DNA of 64,000 nt from NCBI RefSeq assembly GCF_915403165.1, contig NZ_OU659204.1:1054001-1118000 (forward strand), written 5' to 3'. This document shows, one piece after another, positions 15,948 through 25,351 of this stretch (position 1 is the first letter of the stretch; each line of letters begins with the position of its first letter). The notes beneath the pieces are model-generated. The model was not told where the DNA came from and did not search any database. It was given only the letters and a program-made list of their open reading frames with translations. This stretch comes from Providencia alcalifaciens (GTDB lineage Bacteria > Pseudomonadota > Gammaproteobacteria > Enterobacterales > Enterobacteriaceae). The position numbers and the translations under genes were made by a program.

Positions 15948-16831
15948 TAACTCTGTTCTTCATCCAAAGTAGGCACTGGGGCATCGTCAGGAATTTTCAC
16001 TTGAAGCAGTAAAATTCGACGGCTATCCGCCATGGAAACTTTAAACTGGTAGTTATCGATGGTAATGGTTTCACCACGGGATGGTAAGTGACCAAAGGCT
16101 TGCATCACTAAGCCTCCAACGGTATCTACCTCATCATCACTAAAATGCGTCCCAAAGGCGTCATTAAAGTCTTCGATTTGAGTCAAGGCGCGAACAGAGT
16201 ACGAATGACGGCTCAGCTGGCGGATATCCACATCATCTTGGTCGTCATACTCGTCTTCAATCTCACCGACGATCAGCTCTAAAATATCTTCAATAGTCAC
16301 TAAACCAGAGACACCACCAAACTCATCAATAACGATGGCCATGTGGTAACGCTGGGAACGGAATTCTTTGAGTAAGCGGTCTACTCGTTTACTTTCAGGA
16401 ACAACAACGGCCTGACGTAACACTTTATCAATACTGAATGGTTCTGCGTCGGTACGCATAAATGGCAGTAAATCTTTTGCCATTAATAACCCTTCAATAT
16501 GATCTTTATCTTCGCTGATAACAGGGAAGCGAGAGTGGGCAGAATCGATGATGACATCGAGGCACTCATCAAGGCTTTGGTTACGTTTTAAGGTAACAAT
16601 TTGAGAGCGAGGGATCATGATGTCACGTACCCGCTGATCGGCAATATCCATGACGCCTTCCAGCATTTCACGGGTATCCGGGTCAATTAAATCGTTTTGT
16701 TCAGAATCACGAATTAATTCGACCAAATCATCACGGTTTTTAGGTTCACCATGGAAAAGTTGGTTTAGCAGTGCAAAAAAACCTTTCTTAGGCCCAGGGG
16801 TGTCACTACTCGAAGAGTTATCGTCGCTCAT
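15947..16831 (-). CDS. corC: CorC/YbeX CBS-domain protein
   Basis: The 294-residue cytoplasmic protein has a pair of CBS domains (about 70-190; [33 protein letters not shown]) and a CorC_HlyC C-terminal domain (about 205-285). E. coli CorC/YbeX is linked to magnesium/cobalt efflux and, more recently, to ribosome homeostasis together with YbeY and YbeZ. It sits between ybeY and lnt; the 156-bp gap before it could hold an internal promoter. Confidence 0.95.
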   Translation of the reverse strand: MSDDNSSSSDTPGPKKGFFALLNQLFHGEPKNRDDLVELIRDSEQNDLIDPDTREMLEGVMDIADQRVRDIMIPRSQIVTLKRNQSLDECLDVIIDSAHSRFPVISEDKDHIEGLLMAKDLLPFMRTDAEPFSIDKVLRQAVVVPESKRVDRLLKEFRSQRYHMAIVIDEFGGVSGLVTIEDILELIVGEIEDEYDDQDDVDIRQLSRHSYSVRALTQIEDFNDAFGTHFSDDEVDTVGGLVMQAFGHLPSRGETITIDNYQFKVSMADSRRILLLQVKIPDDAPVPTLDEEQS

Positions 16832-16987
16832 GGCGTTTAATTTATTATTCCTCAGTTAATTAAAAAAATATCGCTAACCCATATTACTTGGGTAGTTAAT
16901 TGTTTAGCTTAAAACATTTTATTTAGCTATACAATTTATGAGTTAGCGTTGGAAAACTACAGGTTCTGTCAAAAAATTATAGAGATC

Positions 16988-17455
16988 TCACTCTTTTTCT
17001 GCAAGATAGGGATCTGCGTAGCCCATCTCCGCGAGGATCTCGGTTTCTAACCCTTCCATTTCTTCGGCTTCATCATCTTCAATATGGTCATAACCGAGTA
17101 AATGTAGGCAACCGTGAACCACCATGTGCGCCCAATGTTCTTCTTCACTTTTTTGCTGCTCGGCGGCTTCTTGCTCCACAACTTGGCGGCAAATAATTAA
17201 ATCCCCTAACAGCGGAAGTTCCACTTCAGGGGGGGCTTCAAATGGGAATGACAGCACGTTAGTTGGCTTATCTTTTCCACGGTAAGTCAGATTTAATTCA
17301 TGGCTTTCGGCTTCATCAACAATACGAATAGTGACTTCACTTTCAGCTTGAAATTTAGGTAATACCGCATTGACCCAGCGCTGGAACATCGCTTCAGAGG
17401 GTAAACCGTCAGTATTTTCGCTCGCTATTTGTAAATCGAGAATAACATCGCTCAT
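16988..17455 (-). CDS. ybeY: YbeY endoribonuclease, 16S rRNA maturation/ribosome quality factor
   Basis: The 155-residue metalloprotein carries the UPF0054 zinc-binding motif [11 protein letters not shown] with His114, His118 and His124. In E. coli it acts in 16S rRNA 3'-end maturation and 70S ribosome quality control. The ATG directly abuts the ybeZ stop codon, so translation is probably coupled. Confidence 0.96.
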   Translation of the reverse strand: MSDVILDLQIASENTDGLPSEAMFQRWVNAVLPKFQAESEVTIRIVDEAESHELNLTYRGKDKPTNVLSFPFEAPPEVELPLLGDLIICRQVVEQEAAEQQKSEEEHWAHMVVHGCLHLLGYDHIEDDEAEEMEGLETEILAEMGYADPYLAEKE

Positions 17456-18526
17456 TTAGTGATTTTCCTGCTTTTCAAGCTCACGTTGTTGCTCTTTTTC
17501 TTCTTTCAGCTGCTGGCGACGTTTGCTGTCTTGCTCTTCCCATGCTTCATAAGCCATGACAACTTTCGCCACGACAGGGTGACGCACTACGTCTTCGCTA
17601 TGGAAGAAATTAAAGCTTAAATCATCCACGTTCGATAATACTTCGATGGCGTGTCTTAAACCAGATTTGCTGCCTCTTGGCAAGTCGACCTGAGTGATAT
17701 CCCCAGTGACAACCGCTTTAGAGTTAAAACCAATACGGGTTAAAAACATTTTCATCTGTTCGATGGTGGTGTTTTGGCTCTCATCTAAAATGATAAACGC
17801 ATCGTTCAATGTACGACCGCGCATGTAAGCCAGCGGGGCCACTTCAATCACATTACGTTCAATCAGTTTTTCAACTTTTTCAAAACCAAGCATTTCAAAC
17901 AGTGCGTCGTATAGCGGGCGTAAATAAGGGTCAACTTTCTGGCTTAAATCACCCGGCAAGAAGCCCAATTTTTCGCCTGCTTCAACCGCAGGGCGGGTGA
18001 GCAGAATTCGGCGCACTTCTTGGCGTTCTAATGCATCGACAGCTGCCGCAACAGCAAGGTAAGTTTTACCGGTTCCCGCAGGGCCAATTCCAAATGTAAT
18101 ATCGTGATCTAAGATATTGGCAATGTACTGCGCCTGATTTGGGGTACGAGGTTTGATAACCCCGCGCTTGGTCTTGATATTCACGGCTTTACCATAGTCA
18201 GGCACGCTTTCTGCGGATTGCTCAAGCACTCGGCTATCGACAATCGCAAGGTGAATATTTTCAGGATCAATATCAGGGATCGCACCGCGGATTGGCGCAG
18301 TATCAACGTACAGCTGGCGTAAAATCTTACTGGCAGCTTGAATATTAAGCGCTTTACCGGAAAGCTTAAAACGGTTGTCTCGGCGATTGATTTCAATACC
18401 AAGACGACGCTCTAATTGCTTAATATTATCGTCAAATGGTCCGCAAAGGCTCATTAAACGCTGATTATCTGCGGGCTCTAAAAAAATCTCTTGTGTTGCG
18501 ATTTGCAAAGGTTTGTTATCGGTCAC
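17456..18526 (-). CDS. ybeZ: PhoH-like ATPase YbeZ
   Basis: The 356-residue PhoH-family P-loop ATPase has Walker A GPAGTGKT (148-155) and Walker B FIILDESQNTT (about 244). A highly charged C-terminal tail (about 325-356) is rich in Glu, Lys and Gln. It nearly matches E. coli YbeZ along its length, and works with YbeY on rRNA/RNA metabolism. It follows miaB by 14 bases, in the conserved miaB-ybeZ-ybeY-corC-lnt order. Confidence 0.96.
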   Translation of the reverse strand: MTDNKPLQIATQEIFLEPADNQRLMSLCGPFDDNIKQLERRLGIEINRRDNRFKLSGKALNIQAASKILRQLYVDTAPIRGAIPDIDPENIHLAIVDSRVLEQSAESVPDYGKAVNIKTKRGVIKPRTPNQAQYIANILDHDITFGIGPAGTGKTYLAVAAAVDALERQEVRRILLTRPAVEAGEKLGFLPGDLSQKVDPYLRPLYDALFEMLGFEKVEKLIERNVIEVAPLAYMRGRTLNDAFIILDESQNTTIEQMKMFLTRIGFNSKAVVTGDITQVDLPRGSKSGLRHAIEVLSNVDDLSFNFFHSEDVVRHPVVAKVVMAYEAWEEQDSKRRQQLKEEKEQQRELEKQENH

Positions 18527-18540
18527 TGAGTATCCTATCT

Positions 18541-19971
18541 TTAGGGTTGGAAGTTACCAACGCCAAGTTCATCTTCTTTACGGGTACGTGCAATCACGGA
18601 TTCTGGGGATTCATGAACACGCAGATCCATTTGATCTTCGGTACGAATCACTTTACCGCGTAAAGAGTTGGTATAAACATCGACGATTTCGACATCAACA
18701 AATTTACCGATCATGTCCGGGGTGCCTTCAAAGTTCACTACACGGTTATTTTCGGTACGGCCTGAAAGCTCCATCACATTTTTACGTGAGGTACCTTCCA
18801 CTAAAATACGCTGTACTGTTCCCAGCATGGCACGGCTGAAGCTCATTGCTTGCTGATTAATGCGCTGTTGCAGCAGATACAGACGCTGTTTTTTCTCGTC
18901 TTCGCTAACATCATCGGGTAAATCAGCGGCTGGCGTACCCGGACGTGCGGAGTAGACGAAGCTGTAGCTCATATCAAAATTTACGTCAGCAATCAGCTTC
19001 ATAGTTTTTTCGAAATCATCGTTGGTTTCCCCTGGGAAGCCAACAATAAAGTCGGAGCTGATCAGAATACCTGGGCGCGCTTCGCGTAATTTACGAATAA
19101 TCGCCTTATATTCCAATGCAGTATGCGCACGTTTCATCATGGTTAGCACGCGGTCAGAACCACTTTGTACTGGTAAGTGTAAGAAACTCACTAGTTCAGG
19201 TGTATCGCGATACACTTCGATGATGTCATCGGTAAATTCAATTGGGTGACTAGTGGTGAAGCGTACGCGGTCAATGCCGTCGATAGAGGCCACTAAACGT
19301 AATAATTCGGCGAATGAACAGATTTCACCGTCGAATGTCTCACCACGGTAGGCGTTAACGTTTTGACCCAGTAAGTTAACTTCACGCACGCCTTGCGCTG
19401 CTAACTGTGCAATTTCAAACAGGATGTCGTCACAAGGGCGGCTAACTTCTTCGCCGCGAGTGTATGGCACAACGCAGAAAGTACAGTATTTGTTGCAGCC
19501 TTCCATGATAGAAACGAACGCGCTTGGGCCTTCAGCGCGTGGCTCAGGTAAGCGGTCGAATTTTTCAATTTCAGGGAAGCTGATATCAATAATTGGGCTG
19601 CGATTACCTTGAATTTGGTTAATCATTTCCGGTAAACGGTGCAGAGTTTGCGGGCCGAAAACGATATCAACGCAAGGTGCGCGCTGGCGAATAAAATCAC
19701 CTTCTTGTGATGCGACGCAGCCGCCGACACCAATGATGATGTCAGGATTTTTGTCTTTGAAGAATTTCCAACGACCAAGCTGGTGAAACACCTTTTCTTG
19801 GGCTTTTTCGCGGATAGAACAAGTGTTTAATAACAACAGATCTGCTTCTTCAGCAATCTCAGTCAGTTGATAGCCGTGGGTGCTTTCTAATAAAGAGACC
19901 ATTTTAGATGAATCGTATTCGTTCATCTGGCAGCCCCAAGTTTTCATATATAACTTTTTATTTGTCGACAT
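18541..19971 (-). CDS. miaB: tRNA-2-methylthio-N6-dimethylallyladenosine synthase MiaB
   Basis: The 476-residue radical-SAM methylthiotransferase modifies A37 of tRNAs that read UNN codons. The N-terminal cluster cysteines are C14, C51 and C85. The radical-SAM CxxxCxxC is C159-C163-C166 ([16 protein letters not shown]), and a TRAM domain lies near 378-445. It is the first gene of the minus-strand operon. It carries a 476-residue length close to the E. coli 474. Confidence 0.97.
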   Translation of the reverse strand: MSTNKKLYMKTWGCQMNEYDSSKMVSLLESTHGYQLTEIAEEADLLLLNTCSIREKAQEKVFHQLGRWKFFKDKNPDIIIGVGGCVASQEGDFIRQRAPCVDIVFGPQTLHRLPEMINQIQGNRSPIIDISFPEIEKFDRLPEPRAEGPSAFVSIMEGCNKYCTFCVVPYTRGEEVSRPCDDILFEIAQLAAQGVREVNLLGQNVNAYRGETFDGEICSFAELLRLVASIDGIDRVRFTTSHPIEFTDDIIEVYRDTPELVSFLHLPVQSGSDRVLTMMKRAHTALEYKAIIRKLREARPGILISSDFIVGFPGETNDDFEKTMKLIADVNFDMSYSFVYSARPGTPAADLPDDVSEDEKKQRLYLLQQRINQQAMSFSRAMLGTVQRILVEGTSRKNVMELSGRTENNRVVNFEGTPDMIGKFVDVEIVDVYTNSLRGKVIRTEDQMDLRVHESPESVIARTRKEDELGVGNFQP

Positions 19972-20305
19972 GTCGTGTATCCGGTGTTTTCGAGATCTAA
20001 AATAGGGACTTCGAAACGCGTTGTAAATCCAAAGTCCTACCCTATGATGATGGGGAAATTCACCGCATTTTGATTAAGAACAGCGTTCTGTATTGGATTA
20101 AATGCAAAAATTACCCAGTAATAACATGCTAAAATAATATCATCACCAAATACTTAAGGGCAGGCTATTTGCCTATTGTTTTAAAGATTGACGAGTATTG
20201 TATTCATTTGAGGCACCAGTGACCAGAGCCCGAGCGTAGATATTGCCAGCGGGGGTGAGAATTTTTCGGTATACTAAATAAATCAAACAGTTAATAGTAG
20301 CTATC
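19972..20305. other. Divergent promoter region miaB / ubiF
   Basis: A 334-bp gap between divergent genes. A good -10-like TATACT (20270-20275) lies about 30 bases upstream of the ubiF start, but no -35 at ideal spacing is clear. No gene or recognised regulator site was found here. Confidence 0.4.
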
Positions 20306-21496
20306 ATGATGAATAAACTAACTGAATTTTATGATGTTGTTGTGGTTGGCGCGGGAATGACCGGCGCGGCCGCAGCATTAGGCTTTGCCCAAGAAGGGAT
20401 GAAAGTGGCTTTACTTGAGAAAGCCCAGCCTACCGAGTTTGATGCAAGCAGTACGCCAGATGTGCGTATCTCAGCCATCAGTAGTGCCTCTATTGAATTG
20501 CTAAAGCAATTAGGGGCATGGAAACATGTAGAAGCGATGCGCAGCGCGCCTTATCGGGAATTAGAAACCTGGGAAGAACCTGGCAGCAATGTGATTTTTG
20601 ATGCCAAAAGTTTAGGCTTACCAGAGCTTGGCTTTATGGTGGAAAACCGTGTTTTACAGTTGGCATTGTGGCGAGAGTGCGAACAGTACAGCAACCTTGA
20701 GTTAGTCTGCCCAGCCACGTTGGTAAACTTGTATCAACCCCATGGGCAAAAACACTGGATGGTTGAGCTGGAAGATGGGCGCGTTCTGGAAACTAAATTG
20801 GTGGTTGGCGCAGATGGTGCTAACTCTCAAGTGCGTAAAATGGCAGGTATTGGAAGCAGGGGCTGGCAATATCGTCAATCTTGCATGCTGATTACTATCC
20901 AAACGGATACGCCGCAGCAAGAGAGAACGTGGCAACAGTTTTTCCCTTCAGGCCCACGAGCATTTCTACCGCTGTATGATAACTGGGCGTCCCTCGTATG
21001 GTATGACAGCCCTGCCAAAATTCGCCGTTTGCAAAGTATGTCTATGGAGCAACTTACTGGCGCTATCTCGGAAGCGTTCCCTGAGCGACTAGGTGCAGTA
21101 AAAGCCATCGCATCGGGCGCATTTCCTTTAACTCGTCACCATGCAAGCCGCTATGTGATGGATGGCTTGGTGCTGATTGGTGATGCTGCGCATACCATCA
21201 ATCCGTTAGCGGGTCAGGGGGTTAACCTCGGTTATCGCGATGTGGATGTGTTATTGAAGATCATTTACCAAGCGCGTGAGTGTGTTGAGGCATGGGAATC
21301 TTTGGATGTGCTTAAGCGCTATCAGCGCCGCCGTTTACCCGACAATCTAGTGATGCAGGCGGGGATGGATATTTTCTATATGGCTTTTAGCGAGAATTTA
21401 CCAGGCTTGAAAATGCTGAGAAACTTTGGCTTGATGACCGCGCAACGTGCGGGGGAGGCGAAAAAATTAGCACTGAAATATGCGCTGGGGCTATAG
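20306..21496 (+). CDS. ubiF: UbiF, 3-demethoxyubiquinol 3-hydroxylase
   Basis: The 396-residue FAD monooxygenase of the UbiH/COQ6 family has the dinucleotide-binding motif VVGAGMTGAAAALG near residue 13. It also has a DG motif (GADGANSQVRKMAG) and the FAD-ribose motif GDAAHTINPLAGQGVNLG near 291. It adds the last ring hydroxyl in ubiquinone synthesis. The choice of UbiF over UbiH or UbiI rests on its position divergent from miaB, as in E. coli. Two adjacent ATGs (20306, 20309) are possible starts. Confidence 0.9.
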   Translation: MMNKLTEFYDVVVVGAGMTGAAAALGFAQEGMKVALLEKAQPTEFDASSTPDVRISAISSASIELLKQLGAWKHVEAMRSAPYRELETWEEPGSNVIFDAKSLGLPELGFMVENRVLQLALWRECEQYSNLELVCPATLVNLYQPHGQKHWMVELEDGRVLETKLVVGADGANSQVRKMAGIGSRGWQYRQSCMLITIQTDTPQQERTWQQFFPSGPRAFLPLYDNWASLVWYDSPAKIRRLQSMSMEQLTGAISEAFPERLGAVKAIASGAFPLTRHHASRYVMDGLVLIGDAAHTINPLAGQGVNLGYRDVDVLLKIIYQARECVEAWESLDVLKRYQRRRLPDNLVMQAGMDIFYMAFSENLPGLKMLRNFGLMTAQRAGEAKKLALKYALGL

Positions 21497-21535
21497 CCTA
21501 ATCCATTGATGGTATTAACCTACCTATCGTTATTT

Positions 21536-21561
21536 GTTACCCAGATAAGCTTCTGGGTAAC
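21536..21561. terminator. Hairpin between ubiF and the HxlR gene
   Basis: A perfect 10-bp stem (GTTACCCAGA / TCTGGGTAAC) with a 6-base loop lies between convergent genes. It lacks a strong T tract, so termination strength is uncertain. Confidence 0.65.
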
Positions 21562-21571
21562 TTCCTCATGA

Positions 21572-21970
21572 TTACTCTTCTGTATTTACATCTTGTTCTT
21601 GCATATTTAATAGCGGGATCCCGTATTTTTCTCCCCACTCTTGTAGAGCATTAATCACCGTACTTAAAGATTCACCTGCGGGGGTCATTGAGTACTCGAC
21701 TTTGGGCGGCACTTCAGGATAGACATGTCGAGTAATTAGCCCGTCGCTTTCGAGTTCTCGTAATTGTTTGGTCAGCATGCGTGGCGTAATGAAAACTAAT
21801 TTCCTTTTTATTTCATTAAATCGCAGTGTTTTTCCCTGTAAATGATACAGGATCACGCCTTTCCCTTTTCCTCCCATTAGCTCTAATGAGGCTTCAACAG
21901 GGCATCCATCATAGGTGTAGTTTGTATAACGTCTTTTTTTGACAGTATCCATTTGTATAGTATGTGCCAT
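21572..21970 (-). CDS. HxlR-family (MarR-like) redox-type regulator
   Basis: The 132-residue winged-helix protein has the HxlR hallmark of a conserved N-terminal cysteine before the first helix (YDGCPVEASLELMGGKGKG, Cys23). The DNA-binding core is FNEIKRKLVFITPRMLTKQLRELESDGLITR. In relatives such as YodB and HypR this cysteine senses electrophiles or oxidants and controls a nearby reductase. Here it is divergent from a nitroreductase. The start at 21970 (MAHTIQM) or at Met7 (21952) cannot be settled from the ribosome binding site. Confidence 0.85.
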   Translation of the reverse strand: MAHTIQMDTVKKRRYTNYTYDGCPVEASLELMGGKGKGVILYHLQGKTLRFNEIKRKLVFITPRMLTKQLRELESDGLITRHVYPEVPPKVEYSMTPAGESLSTVINALQEWGEKYGIPLLNMQEQDVNTEE

Positions 21971-21982
21971 TATTGTGCGTAC
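21958..21982. promoter_or_regulatory. Imperfect palindrome at the HxlR start, candidate operator
   Basis: The sequence AGTATGTGC-N6-TGTGCGTACT, between the HxlR and nitroreductase genes, is a partly symmetric element over the regulator's start codon. Its position suggests an HxlR operator giving autoregulation and control of the nitroreductase. The symmetry is weak (six of nine arm positions). Confidence 0.35.
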
Positions 21983-22051
21983 TTGTTAGTTTATACTTTT
22001 AACATTAGGATGTTCAAAATTCAATACAGTTTATTTAACTTAGAGGATCTA

Positions 22052-22705
22052 ATGAGCTTAATTAATGTTTTAAATACCCGTTATGCAACGAAAAATTTTG
22101 ACCCGAATAAAACGATTTCTGATGAAACGCTGACTGAGATAAAAGCGTTACTTCAATTAAGCCCTTCGAGTGTCAATGTGCAACCTTGGCATTTCTTGAT
22201 AGTAAGTAGCCCTGAAGCAAAACAAAAAATTGTCAATGCGACGGCAGGCGGATACTCATTCAATGAGGAAAAAATTCGCAATGCATCCCATGTGATTGTG
22301 ATGTGTGGAAAAACAGAGTTGCCTGAGGATTATTTACTGCATCTTTTAGACCTCGAAGATGAAGAAGGGCGATATCTGAAAAGCGAATTTAAAGAGCAGA
22401 ATCATATGGCTCGTTCATTTTTTGTGAATTTACATAAGAATGAATTGAAGGATTTGTCGCATTGGGTAGAAAAACAAGTTTACTTGAATATGGGGGCATT
22501 ATTATTGGGCGCAGCAGTTTTAGGGGTTGATGCGTTACCAATGGAAGGTCTAGATTTTTCAATTCTTAATGACGAATTCGATTTAAATGAGAAAGGGCTA
22601 AGTGCGGTGACGGTGGTTGCGCTTGGTTATAAAACCGAAGACGATTTTAATTCTGCTTTACCGAAAGTGCGCCTTCCATTGAATGAAGTCGTGACTGAGC
22701 TTTAA
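22052..22705 (+). CDS. nfsB: NfsB-type oxygen-insensitive NAD(P)H nitroreductase
   Basis: The 217-residue FMN flavoprotein matches E. coli NfsB along its length: RYATKNFDPNK, LLQLSPSSVNVQPWHF, WVEKQVYLNMGALLLGAAVLGVDALPMEG and LPKVRLP. The family reduces nitroaromatics and quinones by two electrons. The frame is open from 21953, but ATG 22052 follows an AGAGGA ribosome binding site and matches the family N-terminus. It is divergent from the HxlR regulator, which probably controls it. An alternative is a close NfsB paralogue with a different substrate. Confidence 0.85.
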   Translation: MSLINVLNTRYATKNFDPNKTISDETLTEIKALLQLSPSSVNVQPWHFLIVSSPEAKQKIVNATAGGYSFNEEKIRNASHVIVMCGKTELPEDYLLHLLDLEDEEGRYLKSEFKEQNHMARSFFVNLHKNELKDLSHWVEKQVYLNMGALLLGAAVLGVDALPMEGLDFSILNDEFDLNEKGLSAVTVVALGYKTEDDFNSALPKVRLPLNEVVTEL

Positions 22706-22717
22706 TCTTTAGGATAA

Positions 22718-22745
22718 AAAATAAGCCGCGATTGCGGCTTATTTT
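22718..22745. terminator. Bidirectional terminator between nfsB and dctA
   Basis: A perfect 12-bp stem (AAAATAAGCCGC / GCGGCTTATTTT) with a GATT loop has A and T tracts at its ends and separates convergent genes. Confidence 0.9.
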
Positions 22746-22763
22746 CTTTGTAGCGGTAATAGA

Positions 22764-24107
22764 TTACTTATTATTTGCGATATCGACAGAAGTCGTTGGC
22801 TGCACGACATCTTCTTCGGTGATGATCGAATCTAAAGATTCACCTTTGGATGAAAATGCATGAGCCAGTTTTTCGGTATCTAACTCTTTTTCCCAACGCG
22901 CAACCACGATACATGCACAGGCGTTACCGACTAAGTTGGTCAGCGCACGGCACTCAGACATAAAGCGGTCGATACCCAGAATCAGTGCCATACCTGCAAC
23001 TGGAATGCTTGGTACAACCATCAGCGTTGCCGCTAAGGTAATGAAGCCTGCACCGGTTACACCCGCCGCACCTTTAGAGCTGATCATCGCAACTAACAGC
23101 AGGGAAATTTGCTCCCAAAGTGTTAATTCAATATTGGTCGCTTGAGCAATAAACAGCGCCGCCATCGTCATGTAGATGTTGGTGCCATCGAGGTTAAATG
23201 AATAACCGGTAGGGATCACTAAACCTACGACGGATTTTTCGCAACCAGCGTGCTCCATCTTTCTCATTAAGCTTGGTAATGCCGCTTCAGAAGAAGAGGT
23301 ACCCAGCACTAACCATAATTCATCTTTGATGTATTTGATCAGCTCAATAATCGAGAAGCCGTTATATTTTGCCACTGCGCCCAGCACCACCAAAATGAAC
23401 AGCAGTGAGGTGATGTAGAACGTCATGATCAGCATCATTAAGTTGCCGATAGACGAAATGCCATATTTACCAATGGTAAATGCCATCGCACCGAATGCGC
23501 CGATAGGTGCCAGTTTCATCAACATAGCAACCATTTTGAACACAGGCTCAGAGAAGTTTTGCAGCAGTTTAACGATAGGCTCACCATGTTTACCTGTCGC
23601 TGCTAGCGCTAAACCAAAAATTACCGAAATAAACAGGACTTGCAGAATGTTTCCGTTCACCAATGGGCTAATAACGGTGTCAGGAATAATGTTCATGAAG
23701 AAGCCAACGATGGAAGATTCGTGTGCTTTTTCAACATAGCCTGCCACTTTGGCATTATCTAAGGTTGCAGGGTCGATATTCAGTCCAGAACCAGGCTGGA
23801 TGATGTTAGCGACGATTAAACCAATAATCAGTGCGACAGTTGAGAATGTGATGAAGTACAGCATTGCTTTACCTGCAACGCTACCAACCGCTCTCATGTT
23901 GGTCATGCCTGAAATACCAGTCACAACCGTTAAGAAAATGACTGGGGCAATAATCATTTTCACGATTTTAATAAACGCATCACCCAACGGTTTTAATGAC
24001 TCTCCGATGTCTGGGAAAAAATGCCCAAGGGCAATACCAAGAGTGATGGCGACGATGACCTGCACATATAAAATTTTATATAGTGGTTGTTTTATTATGT
24101 TTCGCAT
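22764..24107 (-). CDS. dctA: C4-dicarboxylate transporter DctA
   Basis: The 447-residue sodium/proton-dicarboxylate symporter (DAACS family) takes up succinate, fumarate, malate and aspartate in aerobic growth. Family motifs are present: the serine-rich [28 protein letters not shown] and [13 protein letters not shown]. It agrees with E. coli DctA rather than GltP in many places ([35 protein letters not shown]). It stands alone. Confidence 0.95.
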   Translation of the reverse strand: MRNIIKQPLYKILYVQVIVAITLGIALGHFFPDIGESLKPLGDAFIKIVKMIIAPVIFLTVVTGISGMTNMRAVGSVAGKAMLYFITFSTVALIIGLIVANIIQPGSGLNIDPATLDNAKVAGYVEKAHESSIVGFFMNIIPDTVISPLVNGNILQVLFISVIFGLALAATGKHGEPIVKLLQNFSEPVFKMVAMLMKLAPIGAFGAMAFTIGKYGISSIGNLMMLIMTFYITSLLFILVVLGAVAKYNGFSIIELIKYIKDELWLVLGTSSSEAALPSLMRKMEHAGCEKSVVGLVIPTGYSFNLDGTNIYMTMAALFIAQATNIELTLWEQISLLLVAMISSKGAAGVTGAGFITLAATLMVVPSIPVAGMALILGIDRFMSECRALTNLVGNACACIVVARWEKELDTEKLAHAFSSKGESLDSIITEEDVVQPTTSVDIANNK

Positions 24108-24486
24108 AAGTTTTCTCTGTAAAAATATTGTGTTAGAGCAATTATAATTATTGGTTTTTTACAACTGAGTTGAGATGGATTGGAAAGTTGGACTGATAAT
24201 TTAAGACGAAAGGGGGCTTACGTATTACTAATCTAATCTAACTACAATTCGCCGCAAGATTACCACTTTATTTGGTTACATGAAAATGACTGACATCACA
24301 CTTCCGATACAAAGGTTGCGTAAAGGTAAATGGGATGTATTAAATGTTTTTTTAAAAGGTTAAAAGAAAATTTAAAGGCAGGATGATAGTTTTAAAAAGC
24401 ATTAAATAATTAAAATATTAAGTTTATTTACTTTATGTTTTAAATTGTTTTGATAGAGATTTTTTGATGATGAACGCAGAAGAGGA
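24108..24486. other. Upstream region of dctA, downstream of the tRNA cluster
   Basis: About 380 bp without a gene. A CRP-like site is present at 24285-24300. The part next to the tRNA genes is AT-rich. No clear hairpin terminator follows the last tRNA. Confidence 0.45.
24285..24300 (-). promoter_or_regulatory. Possible CRP site upstream of dctA
   Basis: AATGA-CTGACA-TCACA matches one CRP half-site fully and the other in three of five positions, with the correct six-base spacer. It lies about 180 bp upstream of dctA, which is cAMP-CRP-activated in E. coli. Assignment is tentative. Confidence 0.4.
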
Positions 24487-24561
24487 TGGCTGGGGTACCA
24501 GGATTCGAACCTGGGGATGCCAGGATCAAAACCTGGTGCCTTACCGCTTGGCGATACCCCA
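24487..24561 (-). tRNA. tRNA-Gln (UUG)
   Basis: A 75-nt tRNA with acceptor arms TGGGGTA / TACCCCA, discriminator G and encoded CCA. The anticodon stem CCAGG-CCTGG holds the loop TTTTGAT, so the anticodon is UUG. It is the last gene of the cluster in transcription order. Confidence 0.97.
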
Positions 24562-24574
24562 ACAAAAAAAGAAA

Positions 24575-24651
24575 TGGTGGCTATGACGGGATTCGAACCT
24601 GTGACCCCAACATTATGAGTGTTGTGCTCTAACCAGCTGAGCTACATAGCC
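24575..24651 (-). tRNA. tRNA-Met (CAU), elongator type
   Basis: A 77-nt tRNA with acceptor GGCTATG / CATAGCC, anticodon loop CTCATAA and encoded CCA. It matches the E. coli metT/metU elongator tRNA pattern (GTAGCTCAGCTGGTTAGAGC), not the initiator. Confidence 0.97.
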
Positions 24652-24699
24652 ATTGATATTTCTTTACTGTTTGATTTTACTGCTTGGAAGGATAATAGA

Positions 24700-24774
24700 T
24701 GGCTGGGGTACCAGGATTCGAACCTGGGGATGCCAGGATCAAAACCTGGTGCCTTACCGCTTGGCGATACCCCA
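24700..24774 (-). tRNA. tRNA-Gln (UUG)
   Basis: A 75-nt gene, the same as the other two tRNA-Gln copies in this cluster, with anticodon UUG and encoded CCA. It is the second of the two tRNA-Gln genes that follow tRNA-Leu. Confidence 0.97.
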
Positions 24775-24822
24775 TCCGAGAATATCTATTATTAATTCTG
24801 AGTAACTTAATTGCCTTTAAGA

Positions 24823-24897
24823 TGGCTGGGGTACCAGGATTCGAACCTGGGGATGCCAGGATCAAAACCTGGTGCCTTACCGCTTGGCGATACCCCA
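24823..24897 (-). tRNA. tRNA-Gln (UUG)
   Basis: A 75-nt gene with anticodon UUG and encoded CCA. It follows tRNA-Leu by about 30 bases, as glnU follows leuW in E. coli. Confidence 0.97.
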
Positions 24898-24929
24898 ATC
24901 TTAAATTCAATTTTAACCGAGAAGGAAAA

Positions 24930-25014
24930 TGGTGCGGGAGACAAGACTTGAACTTGCACACCTTGCGGCGCCAGAACCTAAATCTGGTGCGTCTACCAAT
25001 TTCGCCACTCCCGC
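24930..25014 (-). tRNA. leuW: tRNA-Leu (UAG)
   Basis: An 85-nt class II tRNA with a long variable arm and acceptor GCGGGAG / CTCCCGC. The anticodon stem CCAGA-TCTGG holds TTTAGGT (anticodon UAG), and CCA is encoded. Position and sequence match E. coli leuW. Confidence 0.97.
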
Positions 25015-25021
25015 AAATAAA

Positions 25022-25098
25022 TGGTGGCTATGACGGGATTCGAACCTGTGACCCCAACATTATGAGTGTTGTGCTCTAACCAGCTGAGCTACATAGCC
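25022..25098 (-). tRNA. metT: tRNA-Met (CAU), elongator type
   Basis: A 77-nt gene identical in its readable parts to the copy at 24575-24651. It is first in the cluster behind the promoter, as metT is in E. coli. Confidence 0.96.
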
Positions 25099-25137
25099 AT
25101 CTTTTTTTGCTTAACCTTCATCGGCGTTGCGGGGCGC

Positions 25138-25166
25138 ATTATGCTAATTACAGGCAAGACAGTCAA
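25138..25166 (-). promoter_or_regulatory. Strong sigma-70 promoter of the tRNA operon
   Basis: On the minus strand TTGACT (25166-25161) and CATAAT (25143-25138) are separated by exactly 17 bases. They are followed by a GC-rich discriminator, GCGCCCCGC. This discriminator is characteristic of stable-RNA promoters inhibited by ppGpp/DksA. It lies about 40 bases before the first tRNA. Confidence 0.85.
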
Positions 25167-25351
25167 CAGCTTTTTGCACTATTTTTTAGAAAATGCGTCT
25201 GTTTGTTTGATGAATAATCATTTTGTCGATAAAGCCAGCAAAAAACAACCCTGAATTTGAAAAAATGTGATTTGTTATTATTAAGATGGTTGAAAATCAC
25301 ACAGGAATTTATTGCGCTATTTTTCTGTTTACCGATAAAAAGAGCGCAAAG

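Noticed and set aside
24677..25079. Open frames on both strands through the tRNA cluster
   Set aside because: They translate tRNA genes (repeats such as GVPGFEPGDARIKT are reading through tRNA-Gln) and are spurious.
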